DNA from: Bacteroidota bacterium
GTDB taxonomy: Bacteria; Bacteroidota; Bacteroidia; Bacteroidales; F082
Length of the DNA stretch: 64,000 nt
Direction: 5' to 3'
Assembly (NCBI GenBank): GCA_009773165.1
Contig: WOUZ01000004.1
Location: forward strand, 1 to 64,000
Part shown: positions 26,725 through 34,235 of the stretch, one piece after another
How the letters are laid out: every line of letters starts with the position of its first letter
Position numbering within the stretch: the stretch's first letter is position 1
Notes under the pieces: model-generated
What the model was told of the DNA's origin: nothing
Database searches by the model: none
The model's input: only the letters and a program-made list of their open reading frames with translations
Position numbers and translations under genes: made by a program

Positions 26725-28242
26725 CTAATTATTTAGAACTACTTTCACCGAAGCCTCACGTTCAGCTGCTTTCCGTTTCCAAGCGGGGACAATTTCCTCT
26801 AGAAACTCTTTTTTCTCCTGTCTCAATTTGTCCATTGGTAATCCAATATACTCCTGTGCTTTGGCCTTTGTTGAAATATCAGGATACGGTATTTCATCTG
26901 TTAATCCTTTGGATGCCAATAACCTTGCTAACATTACCCTGGCGTTTTGAGCATGTTCAATGGATTTCCCAATCACTCTCGCGCTTTCAACAGGTGAATG
27001 AAACGATCCTCCATGAGACGCTGCTACATAATCCCAAAACCACTGTCCTGCACGAATTTCATACAAAACTGGTTTCATTTCGGTTTCCGTCGCACCATGG
27101 TCCCAAGCTATTTTTGCTTCAACATGCGCTCTTGTTAGCATCTTCTCTGCAGTATGTCGTATTTTAGCAACTTTATTCTGCCGGTCATAAACATTTTTCA
27201 GGAGAGTGGCTTCACTTTCTCTATGACATGTTTGACAGGCTTGTGAAACGTATTTCAAAGGTGATGTTACATGATGATTCGAATATTTCAATCCTCCTTC
27301 GCTAACGTACGGCATATGGCAATCAGCGCATGAAACTCCGCGCTCAGCATGAATTCCTGTCATAAAAACTTCATAATCAGGATGTTGAGCTTTCAACATC
27401 GGCGCTCTGCTAATGGAATGTGTCCAGTCAGAAAAATTAATATCGTCATAATACTTTAACATATTCTCTGGCTCAAAACCATTAACCCATGGAAATGTCA
27501 AATAATTTGGTCGCTCCTCTTTGTTTTGGTTATTAAAATAATATTCCACGTGACATTGAGCGCAAACCAATGAACGCATTTCCTGATGAGTTGCCTGTTG
27601 GATATCCTTGCCCATGGCTGTGTATGCCTCGATCAGTGCTGGCCGCGAAATGGCAAGATCCATTGTTTCCGGATTGTGGCAATCGGCGCAACCAATCGAA
27701 TTAACAATTTCTTCTCCATTTTTCGCCCATTTTCCTGCGTAAAAAGCAGCCGGACTACCCAGCTGATTCATCATTCTGGGAACATCCGGACTTTTACATG
27801 CCCAGCAAGTACTTGGCATTGGACCATCATCCGGTGCTTTTGGGCCACCAGTCCTGAGCGAGTTGTTGATGTCTTCGATGGCATATGAATGGCCTCTTCC
27901 CTGATTATAATCCTTAGAAAAGCCATATCCCGCCCACATGACAACCAATTCCGGACTTTCTTCCAAAACATCTTTCATAGCATTTCCACCATGAGGCGTT
28001 TTGAAATCGGTTTGTTGAGTCTTACGATAGGATTCATATTGCCAGGGGTAATTTTTACCCCACACCTCATTACGAGGCTCAAAATCAGCTATTTTAACTT
28101 TTGGAGCATAAGCAAAAATTGCCTCGGCCCGTCGTTCACTGATAGTTGAAACTAGCAACCCTAACAAAAAAACTGCTGTTAAAGAAATAAAAAACAGTGC
28201 CCAATTCATCCAGGGACTTCTTTTTTTACCAATAATATTCAT
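26725..28242 (-). CDS. nrfA: Ammonia-forming cytochrome c nitrite reductase, catalytic subunit
   Basis: NrfA reduces nitrite to ammonium with six electrons in the periplasm. The 505 residues include an N-terminal membrane anchor or uncleaved signal (about residues 12-33) and five haem sites. The active-site haem has the diagnostic CWACK motif (about 146-150); the others are CADCH (185-189), CAQCH (227-231), CADCH (305-309) and CQTCH (336-340). Length and order are standard. It follows nrfH by 30 bases and ends at an intrinsic terminator. No dedicated haem lyase for the CxxCK site is in the window. NrfA also reduces NO, which fits an NsrR-like regulator acting nearby. Confidence 0.97.
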   Translation of the reverse strand: MNIIGKKRSPWMNWALFFISLTAVFLLGLLVSTISERRAEAIFAYAPKVKIADFEPRNEVWGKNYPWQYESYRKTQQTDFKTPHGGNAMKDVLEESPELVVMWAGYGFSKDYNQGRGHSYAIEDINNSLRTGGPKAPDDGPMPSTCWACKSPDVPRMMNQLGSPAAFYAGKWAKNGEEIVNSIGCADCHNPETMDLAISRPALIEAYTAMGKDIQQATHQEMRSLVCAQCHVEYYFNNQNKEERPNYLTFPWVNGFEPENMLKYYDDINFSDWTHSISRAPMLKAQHPDYEVFMTGIHAERGVSCADCHMPYVSEGGLKYSNHHVTSPLKYVSQACQTCHRESEATLLKNVYDRQNKVAKIRHTAEKMLTRAHVEAKIAWDHGATETEMKPVLYEIRAGQWFWDYVAASHGGSFHSPVESARVIGKSIEHAQNARVMLARLLASKGLTDEIPYPDISTKAKAQEYIGLPMDKLRQEKKEFLEEIVPAWKRKAAEREASVKVVLNN

Positions 28243-28272
28243 AATAGTTCAGTTTATGATTCGTAAATGATT

Positions 28273-28842
28273 TTATTTTTTGAGCCAATCAGGCACAGGT
28301 GATGGTAACATCGGGACTCTTGCATAAGGAGTGCTTGACAAACTTTTAACCCTTCCGTGTGGAACTTCGCGGTGGCAATCCCAACACAGGCGATCCTCAA
28401 ATTTTTCATGAAAGCTGCTTGTTTGAACAAGCAATTTTGTATCGGTAATCAAATTATTATGACAGCGGATGCAATTTTCCTGAACTACCCCGATGCCAGC
28501 CTCTTTGATAAAAATGTTCTGTGGCTCTAACCGCAAAGTAAACATTGAAGCATGACGCATCCCATCCATTGCTTTAAAATAGTAAGTCCTGAAAACATTG
28601 TCATGCGGCACATGACAATCGTTACAAGTTGCAACTTCACGGTGTGAACTGTGCTGCCAGGTAGCATACTGAGGTGCCATAATGTGACAATTAACACATG
28701 TAGCCGGCGAATCGGACAGATACGAAAGTGCTTTGCTTGAATACATTGCATACATTCCAAGCCCAACAAAAACACCGATTATGATCACCGCTATTGCTCT
28801 CCATTCAGGTGGTGGTATAAAATATGAAAGCCATTTTTTCAT
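28273..28842 (-). CDS. nrfH: NrfH tetrahaem quinol dehydrogenase, membrane subunit
   Basis: NrfH takes electrons from menaquinol and passes them to NrfA. The 189 residues have one N-terminal membrane helix (about residues 14-36) and four CxxCH haem sites: CVNCH (49-53), CNDCH (73-77), CIRCH (124-128) and CWDCH (153-157), as expected for the NapC/NirT family. nrfH and nrfA form a two-gene operon with a consensus promoter 48-78 bases upstream and a perfect FNR-type palindrome further up. Confidence 0.96.
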   Translation of the reverse strand: MKKWLSYFIPPPEWRAIAVIIIGVFVGLGMYAMYSSKALSYLSDSPATCVNCHIMAPQYATWQHSSHREVATCNDCHVPHDNVFRTYYFKAMDGMRHASMFTLRLEPQNIFIKEAGIGVVQENCIRCHNNLITDTKLLVQTSSFHEKFEDRLCWDCHREVPHGRVKSLSSTPYARVPMLPSPVPDWLKK

Positions 28843-28889
28843 GTGATTTTAATTTAGTATTTCGGTATTTATATTCTTATTTTCCTGTA

Positions 28890-28920
28890 CAAATTTAAGA
28901 TCTAATTTCAATTTTCACAA
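28890..28920 (-). promoter_or_regulatory. Promoter of nrfHA
   Basis: Reading on the minus strand, TTG (28920-28918) is followed after 20 bases by TAAATTTG (28897-28890). This gives nrfHA its own promoter inside the gap behind the PepSY gene. Confidence 0.65.
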
Positions 28921-28960
28921 GAATTAATTTCAATTGCTAAAATATTTTTTGAGTTTATTA

Positions 28961-28974
28961 TTGATTTTGATCAA
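28961..28974. promoter_or_regulatory. FNR/CRP-type box upstream of nrfHA
   Basis: TTGATTTTGATCAA matches the FNR consensus TTGAT-N4-ATCAA exactly. It lies 119 bases upstream of the nrfH start, and its centre is about 84 bases before the expected transcription start. The only gene that it could activate in this gap is nrfH. No CRP/FNR-family gene is in the window. Confidence 0.6.
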
Positions 28975-29024
28975 TTACATTGTGAATTTCATTTTCAATA
29001 TGATACAATTGTATGTCTCAATAA

Positions 29025-30536
29025 TTAAATACCTTTTTTTCGATTTGAAACGCTTTTTCTCAGCCAAATTACGAGGCCAGAAAGCAAAATTAACAGCGTT
29101 AACAAGCCAAATAATGGAATGATTAGAATATAGAATACACCTATCAGCGACTGAAAAATTCGTGTAGTATGAATTTCCAGCGCCAAATTCCATAATGGCA
29201 TTGGAGTTTGTTTCAAAACTTCAGGCATAGGAATTTCATGATTTAGTAAACCTTTATTATACTCAAAAATATACTCTTTACCACTTTGGTTTATCATCCC
29301 GGTTATAAGATATTGTCCTAAAGGTGACCCGGCGGAACTTTTCTGAATAGGCATTTCTCCTGTAATATAATCGATAATCACTTCTTTTTCAGGATTCCAA
29401 AGAAATAAACCATTAAAGCTACCAACCAGAAAATCATCCTCTGATGTTGCTTTCAATACATTAATGCCCATTACTGAAAGTGGAGGTGTTTTCTCGATTT
29501 GGACAGGAACTGAGGAAAATGAGGCATCCACCCGAAAAAGGCCGTCAGCAGTTCCAATGATCCATCCTTTTGATGATTCGTCCCAAACTAAAGCTCTAAG
29601 CCGATCATGCCAACTGTTCGAATGGTTCAATATAGTAAAGGGAATTTTTGAAATTCTTTGATTTGCGATTGCTATCAACAAGGGTGGTCGCAAGAACATA
29701 CCTGTAAAAACAGTTATAAGCAGGAAAAATACTGTCCAGATTCCAACCTTGTTGTGCCACTTAACCGAAAACTTAGTAGCTTTAACATGGTTTTTTGATT
29801 CAAAGTTTTGCTTTCTTCTATTTTTTATCCATCGCGGGAAGAAAAAATAAATATACCCCGTTATAATCAAAAAAATAAGCACTAAAGCCATAAAATCAAC
29901 AATTAACTTACCCGGCAAGCCAAATATTTCGCCACTATGAATGACCCAAAGGGTGCGAAACAATCCAATTTTACCATCATCACTCGATGCATTTGACAAT
30001 TGAACTGTTTTTACCAAATCAATTGTTTCACCAATTTCATAGACGAATATTTCTGATCGTGTCATTGCAAAAAGCGTGTCTTTTCGGATTGACAAATCCA
30101 CAACTCTCTTATCCTTAATATTTTGTACAATATTAGTCCAGTAATCACTTTTTGCTTCTAAAGCATAGAGTCCTGACTGGGTAGCTGCAAATATCCTTCC
30201 ATCGCCTGCTTTCACGAGCTTCATTGTCCTTGCCTGGTCAACTCCATCAGGCAGGCCATTCATATAGGGGAAAAACTCTTCAAATGTGGTGTCGGTTTGC
30301 CAAATCCCAATCGCACCATAAATAAACATCTTACCGTTTTCAAGTTCCAATGCTGAGCGAACTGAAGCATTATTCCAGTTATTGAAATGGTATTCAGCAG
30401 GAAGTATACTCCTGCTTATTTGAATAGATGAAAAAAGCTCTCTGTGATTAAGTATTATTCCTGAGAATGCCCATAAAAGCAAAAAAACACCTAAAACGAG
30501 TGAAAACCAACGATGAATCCATTTCCATTTTCTCAT
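29025..30536 (-). CDS. PepSY-associated membrane protein with propeller-like loops
   Basis: The 503-residue protein opens with WIHRWFSLVLGVFLLLWAFSGIILNHRELF, the PepSY-associated TM signature found in ferric-siderophore reductases and related electron-transfer proteins. Further helices lie near residues 215-235, 265-285 and 465-490. Two large loops contain paired segments (GRIFAATQSGLYAL; GWIIGTADGLFRV; DFLVGSFNGLFLW) that look like blades of a two-component-regulator-type propeller. It is the last gene of the operon starting at 33808 and is followed by nrfHA. A role as a membrane redox or metal-reducing partner is inference. Confidence 0.75.
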   Translation of the reverse strand: MRKWKWIHRWFSLVLGVFLLLWAFSGIILNHRELFSSIQISRSILPAEYHFNNWNNASVRSALELENGKMFIYGAIGIWQTDTTFEEFFPYMNGLPDGVDQARTMKLVKAGDGRIFAATQSGLYALEAKSDYWTNIVQNIKDKRVVDLSIRKDTLFAMTRSEIFVYEIGETIDLVKTVQLSNASSDDGKIGLFRTLWVIHSGEIFGLPGKLIVDFMALVLIFLIITGYIYFFFPRWIKNRRKQNFESKNHVKATKFSVKWHNKVGIWTVFFLLITVFTGMFLRPPLLIAIANQRISKIPFTILNHSNSWHDRLRALVWDESSKGWIIGTADGLFRVDASFSSVPVQIEKTPPLSVMGINVLKATSEDDFLVGSFNGLFLWNPEKEVIIDYITGEMPIQKSSAGSPLGQYLITGMINQSGKEYIFEYNKGLLNHEIPMPEVLKQTPMPLWNLALEIHTTRIFQSLIGVFYILIIPLFGLLTLLILLSGLVIWLRKSVSNRKKGI

Positions 30537-30559
30537 GACAAGAGTAGTATCACGGCAAT

Positions 30560-30805
30560 TTAATAGCCAATACCAGCTGACTTAACAAATGCAGCATCAA
30601 ATGCATGGCAGGGAGTAACAGCGTATACCATATCGCATTGCGGGCAATGACTTTCGTAGCATTCCATTTCGAAGCTGGTTTGGCAATTTTCGCAAACTAT
30701 GGTTAAAGGCATTGGCATATAATGTTGATCGAATCCCATTTGTCTGACCTTGTTAACAACTAACTGACCATTTTCGAAGCTTCCTGAGCAACCTTCATGT
30801 GACAT
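30560..30805 (-). CDS. Cys-rich mini-protein (zinc-ribbon-like)
   Basis: This 81-residue protein contains seven cysteines: one near the start (HEGCSG), a pair in CENC, then CYESHCPQC and one in TPCHAF. The C-x2-C...C-x4-C-x2-C spacing suggests a zinc ribbon or rubredoxin-like metal site. There is no signal peptide. It lies between the ABC ATPase and PepSY genes on the same strand, 24 bases before the PepSY start. I do not recognise the family by name; a metal-carrying or redox adaptor for the operon's GTPase/ATPase is a plausible guess. Confidence 0.7.
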   Translation of the reverse strand: MSHEGCSGSFENGQLVVNKVRQMGFDQHYMPMPLTIVCENCQTSFEMECYESHCPQCDMVYAVTPCHAFDAAFVKSAGIGY

Positions 30806-30871
30806 AATAAATTATTTTAGAGTGTTGATTTTGAATATATTATCTAATTTCATGCTGAAATCTAACTAATG

Positions 30872-31891
30872 TTATGGAAAGAAATCATCCACAATTGATT
30901 CACCAGAGCGTAGTTTCGTCCGCAATTGCTGAATTCTGCGATCAGCTTCTTCAAGCTTAATTAACATCGATTTTTCAGCTTCAGAAGTTTGCAGCACTTT
31001 GTGAATGCCACCATTTTTGATCACTATTCGTTGATCTGCCATCAATGCAAGAATTGGATCATGCGTAGCCATTAACACAATCTTCTCCTCACCTGTAAGT
31101 ATTTCCAGCGCTTTTTTGCGATCAATGCCCGCATTTTCGATTTCATCTATCAAAACGACCGGGCTCGAGCTAAGCATTGCAGTATCAGCGATCATAAGTG
31201 CCCTCGATTGCCCGCCACTTAACGAAGTAATGGGAGTATCTGCTTTAAACTTCTCTCCTGCCAAATCATTGGCGGCGTCAATTATTTTATCAACAATAAT
31301 TGAAGCATTTGCAATCATTCGACTGCCAGCATGAAGTTCCAAAAATTCCCTTACGGTAAGATCCATAACAAAATTCATGTTTTGCGATAGCTGTGCAACA
31401 AGTTTTTTACCACTTGCGTACCTCCAGTCAGTGGAAGGCTTTGTGTTATTAACCAAAATAGTTCGTGAAGTTGGCGTATCTGCTTGAGCAACCCATTCAA
31501 TATCAGCTAGTAAACGACTTTTACCTGATCCTGTTGGCCCAACAATACTTGTAATGGTACTCTTTTTAAAATTCAACTCAACAAATCCTTCTGGCTGACC
31601 CGATTTATCCGTTCCGGGAAGAATGGTCAAAACTTCAACTACCTGACTGTTAACTCCGCTAAACTCTTGCATCTGACCAATAAAATCATGCAGCTGATCC
31701 AAAAAATGTGTTGCATCAAATGCAGTATCTTCTGCACCCGATTCATCCATTTGAATCATAATTTGTTTCAAAGTCATTGATTCATCAGCCATCATGTTCA
31801 CAGCCTGATTTGTGAAAAAAGCTTCCAGATATGGATATTTTTCCAGTAATTCCAACGGGCTTTTTAATAATAGTTGTTCTTTGCTATGCAT
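30872..31891 (-). CDS. Stand-alone ABC ATPase with N-terminal DUF1858-like module
   Basis: The ATG at 31891, overlapping the GTPase stop by eight bases, is preferred to the TTG at 31906. The 339-residue protein has a complete ABC ATPase: Walker A GPTGSGKS (about 118-125), a Q-loop, signature LSGGQ (about 224-228), Walker B VVLIDE (about 245-250) and the H-loop MATHD. The first 80 residues (SPLELLEKYPYLEAFF) resemble the N-terminal module of the solute-binding-like protein in the same operon, similar to DUF1858/ScdA-N. No permease gene exists here, so it is unlikely to be a transporter ATPase; it may power a soluble assembly reaction as SufC does. Confidence 0.78.
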   Translation of the reverse strand: MHSKEQLLLKSPLELLEKYPYLEAFFTNQAVNMMADESMTLKQIMIQMDESGAEDTAFDATHFLDQLHDFIGQMQEFSGVNSQVVEVLTILPGTDKSGQPEGFVELNFKKSTITSIVGPTGSGKSRLLADIEWVAQADTPTSRTILVNNTKPSTDWRYASGKKLVAQLSQNMNFVMDLTVREFLELHAGSRMIANASIIVDKIIDAANDLAGEKFKADTPITSLSGGQSRALMIADTAMLSSSPVVLIDEIENAGIDRKKALEILTGEEKIVLMATHDPILALMADQRIVIKNGGIHKVLQTSEAEKSMLIKLEEADRRIQQLRTKLRSGESIVDDFFP

Positions 31892-32588
31892 TAGAATTCT
31901 CCTCAAGATTCATTTTTCTGACATTTCCTAATTGATATGATTCACCAATTCGTGTCTCCCCAAGGCAGTACGAACATAAGGCGGAAGGCATCGAAAACCG
32001 GAGTTTCTTTCCTTTCAATGTCTTAACATGTTGTTCGGAATCGATAAACATTGTGCTTAGCTCATATGCTCCCTGTCCAGTTAATCCATTGATGTTCATA
32101 ACTATAGCTGTTGGGTTAACCGCATGAACCCGGGCGGCAAACACTTCTCTCTCAGCCTGGGAAACAATATCACCTTTTGTAATGACAACGATATCAGCCA
32201 TACGAAGCATTGGGCCAATTTTTTTTGGTGTATTGATTCCACTTAAATTATCGATCACACACACAGCTTTTATTTCCTTGACATAAGGTGAGCATCGATT
32301 ACATAAACCTGCACTTTCTGAAACGAGAAGGTCAAAGCCTTCCTTCAATCCCCATTCCAACACTGCTTCTATATTTGAAACAAAATAGTGATCTGGGCAA
32401 AGTTGACCCGACAGTCCTTTTTTTATTGGAATTCCAGCTTTTTCATAAGCAACGTCGTCATCGGTATGCAAACAGTCGAACTTTACTGCTCCAATCTTAA
32501 CTCCGCGTTTCATGAGTGTTTCTGCAGTTTTTATTATTACCGCAGTCTTTCCTGAAGACGGAGGTCCTGAAATTGTTATTAGGTTCAT
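31884..32588 (-). CDS. HypB/UreG-like P-loop GTPase with CxxC pairs
   Basis: The 234 residues carry a Walker A loop GPPSSGKT (8-15), a second switch-like segment LLVSESAGLC and a G4-type TKGD (137-140), the layout of the SIMIBI metallochaperone GTPases HypB and UreG. Eight or so cysteines include LCNRC (about 96-99) and CSYC (about 205-208), which could bind metal. It lies 14 bases downstream of the solute-binding-like gene and overlaps the ABC gene. No hydrogenase or urease genes are present, so its client is not the usual nickel enzyme. The association with an ABC ATPase and a cytoplasmic binding protein is the striking point. Confidence 0.78.
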   Translation of the reverse strand: MNLITISGPPSSGKTAVIIKTAETLMKRGVKIGAVKFDCLHTDDDVAYEKAGIPIKKGLSGQLCPDHYFVSNIEAVLEWGLKEGFDLLVSESAGLCNRCSPYVKEIKAVCVIDNLSGINTPKKIGPMLRMADIVVITKGDIVSQAEREVFAARVHAVNPTAIVMNINGLTGQGAYELSTMFIDSEQHVKTLKGKKLRFSMPSALCSYCLGETRIGESYQLGNVRKMNLEENSNA

Positions 32589-32602
32589 AAAATGATAATT
32601 TT

Positions 32603-33808
32603 TTAAATTGTCTCAAAAGCAAGACGACACGCTTCAAATTCTTGATTAAGGTTGTGAGAGGAGATATAATCCCAACCAAGCCACATAAATTTTGTTCCTT
32701 CCGGGAGTCTGTTATCCACTTCCGGATGTAAGGATGGAAATAATCCCTGATGTGCTAATATTTCAGCTACAGATTTACTTCCAATGAATTCACATACAGC
32801 ATTTTGATAATCTTTTTGCATCGACTTTCCAATCATAAAAATTGGACTTATTATCGCTCCGTCTTTGGGCCATACTGCTTTCATAGCACTTCCTTCTTTT
32901 ACCATTTTTGTGAAAAAATTAGGCATGATGGTGATCGCCGGCCTGTTCTCTTTTAGTCTTTCAGATTTCACCATTTGAGCAGGATGCATACTTTGAAGCA
33001 TATTTTTTCCAAGAGCTGTAATCGCTTTTCGCCCATAAGTTTTGTCAAGGGTAAGTAAAATTGCATTGAACAAATCAAAGTCAGAAACCGGTAAGCTAAC
33101 CGACCGCTCATAAATGGGGTCGAGCAACTCCTCCCATGATTGTGGAATGGGTCTGTCGCCTAAAATTGCCGTGTTTACCAAAAAAACTGCCGGAACAACG
33201 GCTATCATTCCATAACGACCTTGAAGGTCATCCAATTGCAAGTCGGAATTCATGAAAATGGGGTTAATAGAATTCCAATTCAATGGATTTCCAAATTCCC
33301 CTTTCTTTATAAAGCGGCCAAAATAGGCATCTTCAAAAAAGATATCAAATCCGGCCGACAAGTAAATATCATCCAATTCATTAGATGAGGTGGCTGCCAA
33401 CACTTCTTCTTTGATCCAATCGAGGCCCATTGAAGCAGATTTGAGGTCTGTTTGAACAGTTATTCCCTTTGCCCTCAGCTCATTAAAATAATTGTCAAGA
33501 TTCTCCTGCATAGGAATTCTGACAGGACATGGTAACAACCCTTTGATTTTGACCGATGAGCCGTTGGCTTTTTGATTATCAGAAGTTAGTTTTCCGTTTT
33601 CTATTGTTTCTTCAAGAAGATTAACGAAAGCATCTAAATCCAATTGGCGCATTGTCAAAGCAATGCCTAATTGTAAAGCTTTGCCAAATGTGTTACGTTT
33701 TGTCTCATCAGATAGTTGAGTAAAACCATTCGCAATGAACACCTTAAGTGTTTCGGGATACTGCTCCGTAATATCGTATAGCGTTGTCTTTTCATCAAAA
33801 TATTTCAT
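32603..33808 (-). CDS. Cytoplasmic solute-binding-like protein with N-terminal DUF1858-like module
   Basis: The first gene of the operon encodes 401 residues. Residues 1-75 (TTLYDITEQYPETLKVFIANGF) resemble the DUF1858 / hybrid-cluster-protein-associated module but lack the C-x-x-C. From about residue 85 the chain reads as a periplasmic-binding-protein fold of the iron/thiamine type (LPCPVRIPMQENLDNYF, LSAGFDIFFEDAYF, PVSDFDLFNAILL). There is no signal peptide or lipobox, so it is probably cytoplasmic. The promoter carries the Rrf2-type palindrome over its -33 region. The ligand, perhaps a metal complex, is unknown. Confidence 0.75.
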   Translation of the reverse strand: MKYFDEKTTLYDITEQYPETLKVFIANGFTQLSDETKRNTFGKALQLGIALTMRQLDLDAFVNLLEETIENGKLTSDNQKANGSSVKIKGLLPCPVRIPMQENLDNYFNELRAKGITVQTDLKSASMGLDWIKEEVLAATSSNELDDIYLSAGFDIFFEDAYFGRFIKKGEFGNPLNWNSINPIFMNSDLQLDDLQGRYGMIAVVPAVFLVNTAILGDRPIPQSWEELLDPIYERSVSLPVSDFDLFNAILLTLDKTYGRKAITALGKNMLQSMHPAQMVKSERLKENRPAITIMPNFFTKMVKEGSAMKAVWPKDGAIISPIFMIGKSMQKDYQNAVCEFIGSKSVAEILAHQGLFPSLHPEVDNRLPEGTKFMWLGWDYISSHNLNQEFEACRLAFETI

Positions 33809-33836
33809 AGCCTGACGTTTGCTGATAATTATGACG

Positions 33837-33872
33837 CAAAATTAAACTAATTAGGTATTACATTACCTATTA
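33837..33872 (-). promoter_or_regulatory. Promoter with putative Rrf2 operator, site 2
   Basis: On the minus strand TAATTTTG (33844-33837) is a perfect -7 box. The -33 position has no TTG. Instead it is covered by the palindromic 19-mer at 33854-33872 (plus strand GGTATTACATTACCTATTA), identical at 17 of 19 positions to the site in the rrf2 promoter. AGGTA and TACCT are its inverted arms. The layout suits repression by blocking the polymerase. Confidence 0.6.
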
Positions 33873-34042
33873 TCCGAATTAATTTGTATTCTAAATTTAT
33901 TTTATTCAATTTCAATATGTTAAACTGCTTATTTAGAATGCAAGCTGAAACAGGCATTAAAATAAAACTCGATATTTTCTTCAATTTCAATTATTTACAA
34001 AATCAATAATTATACTGAAATCAACATGAAAGAGTTTTTTAC

Positions 34043-34072
34043 TTGACAAAGCCAACAATCTGCTTAATTTTG
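34043..34072 (+). promoter_or_regulatory. Promoter of the TPP riboswitch transcript
   Basis: TTG (34043-34045), 19 bases, TAATTTTG (34065-34072). Transcription would start a few bases before the riboswitch. Confidence 0.75.
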
Positions 34073-34085
34073 CAACGAATTCCAA

Positions 34086-34173
34086 TAGGGGTGCCTTAGT
34101 CCGCTGAAGCGGAACAAAAGACAGGCTGAGATCATACCCTTTGAACCTGATCCGGATAATGCCGGCGAAGGGA
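34086..34173 (+). promoter_or_regulatory. Thiamine pyrophosphate (TPP) riboswitch
   Basis: The stretch has the THI-box landmarks in order: AGGGGTGCC, a variable stem TCCGCTGAAGCGGA, GGCTGAGATCATACCCTTTG, AACCTGATCCGGATAATGCC and GGCGAAGGGA. It lies between a consensus promoter and the TonB-dependent receptor gene, with 62 bases to its ATG. High TPP should switch the receptor off. An obvious T-tract terminator is not seen after it, so control of translation is more likely. Confidence 0.95.
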
Positions 34174-34235
34174 AAAAGAAAAGCTCGTTTCCTCTATTGA
34201 TTTATTGGTTATTAAAATCTTTAAATCAATGTGTT

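Noticed and set aside
28861-28882. Possible Rrf2 operator copy (GGTATTTATATTCTTATT) just upstream of nrfH
   Set aside because: Only the GGTATT half matches clearly; about 12 of 19 positions agree and most of those are A/T, so it cannot be separated from background.
29025-33808. Reading the ABC, binding-protein and PepSY genes as a normal ABC importer
   Set aside because: There is no permease gene, and the binding protein lacks any export signal; the only membrane protein is of the PepSY family.
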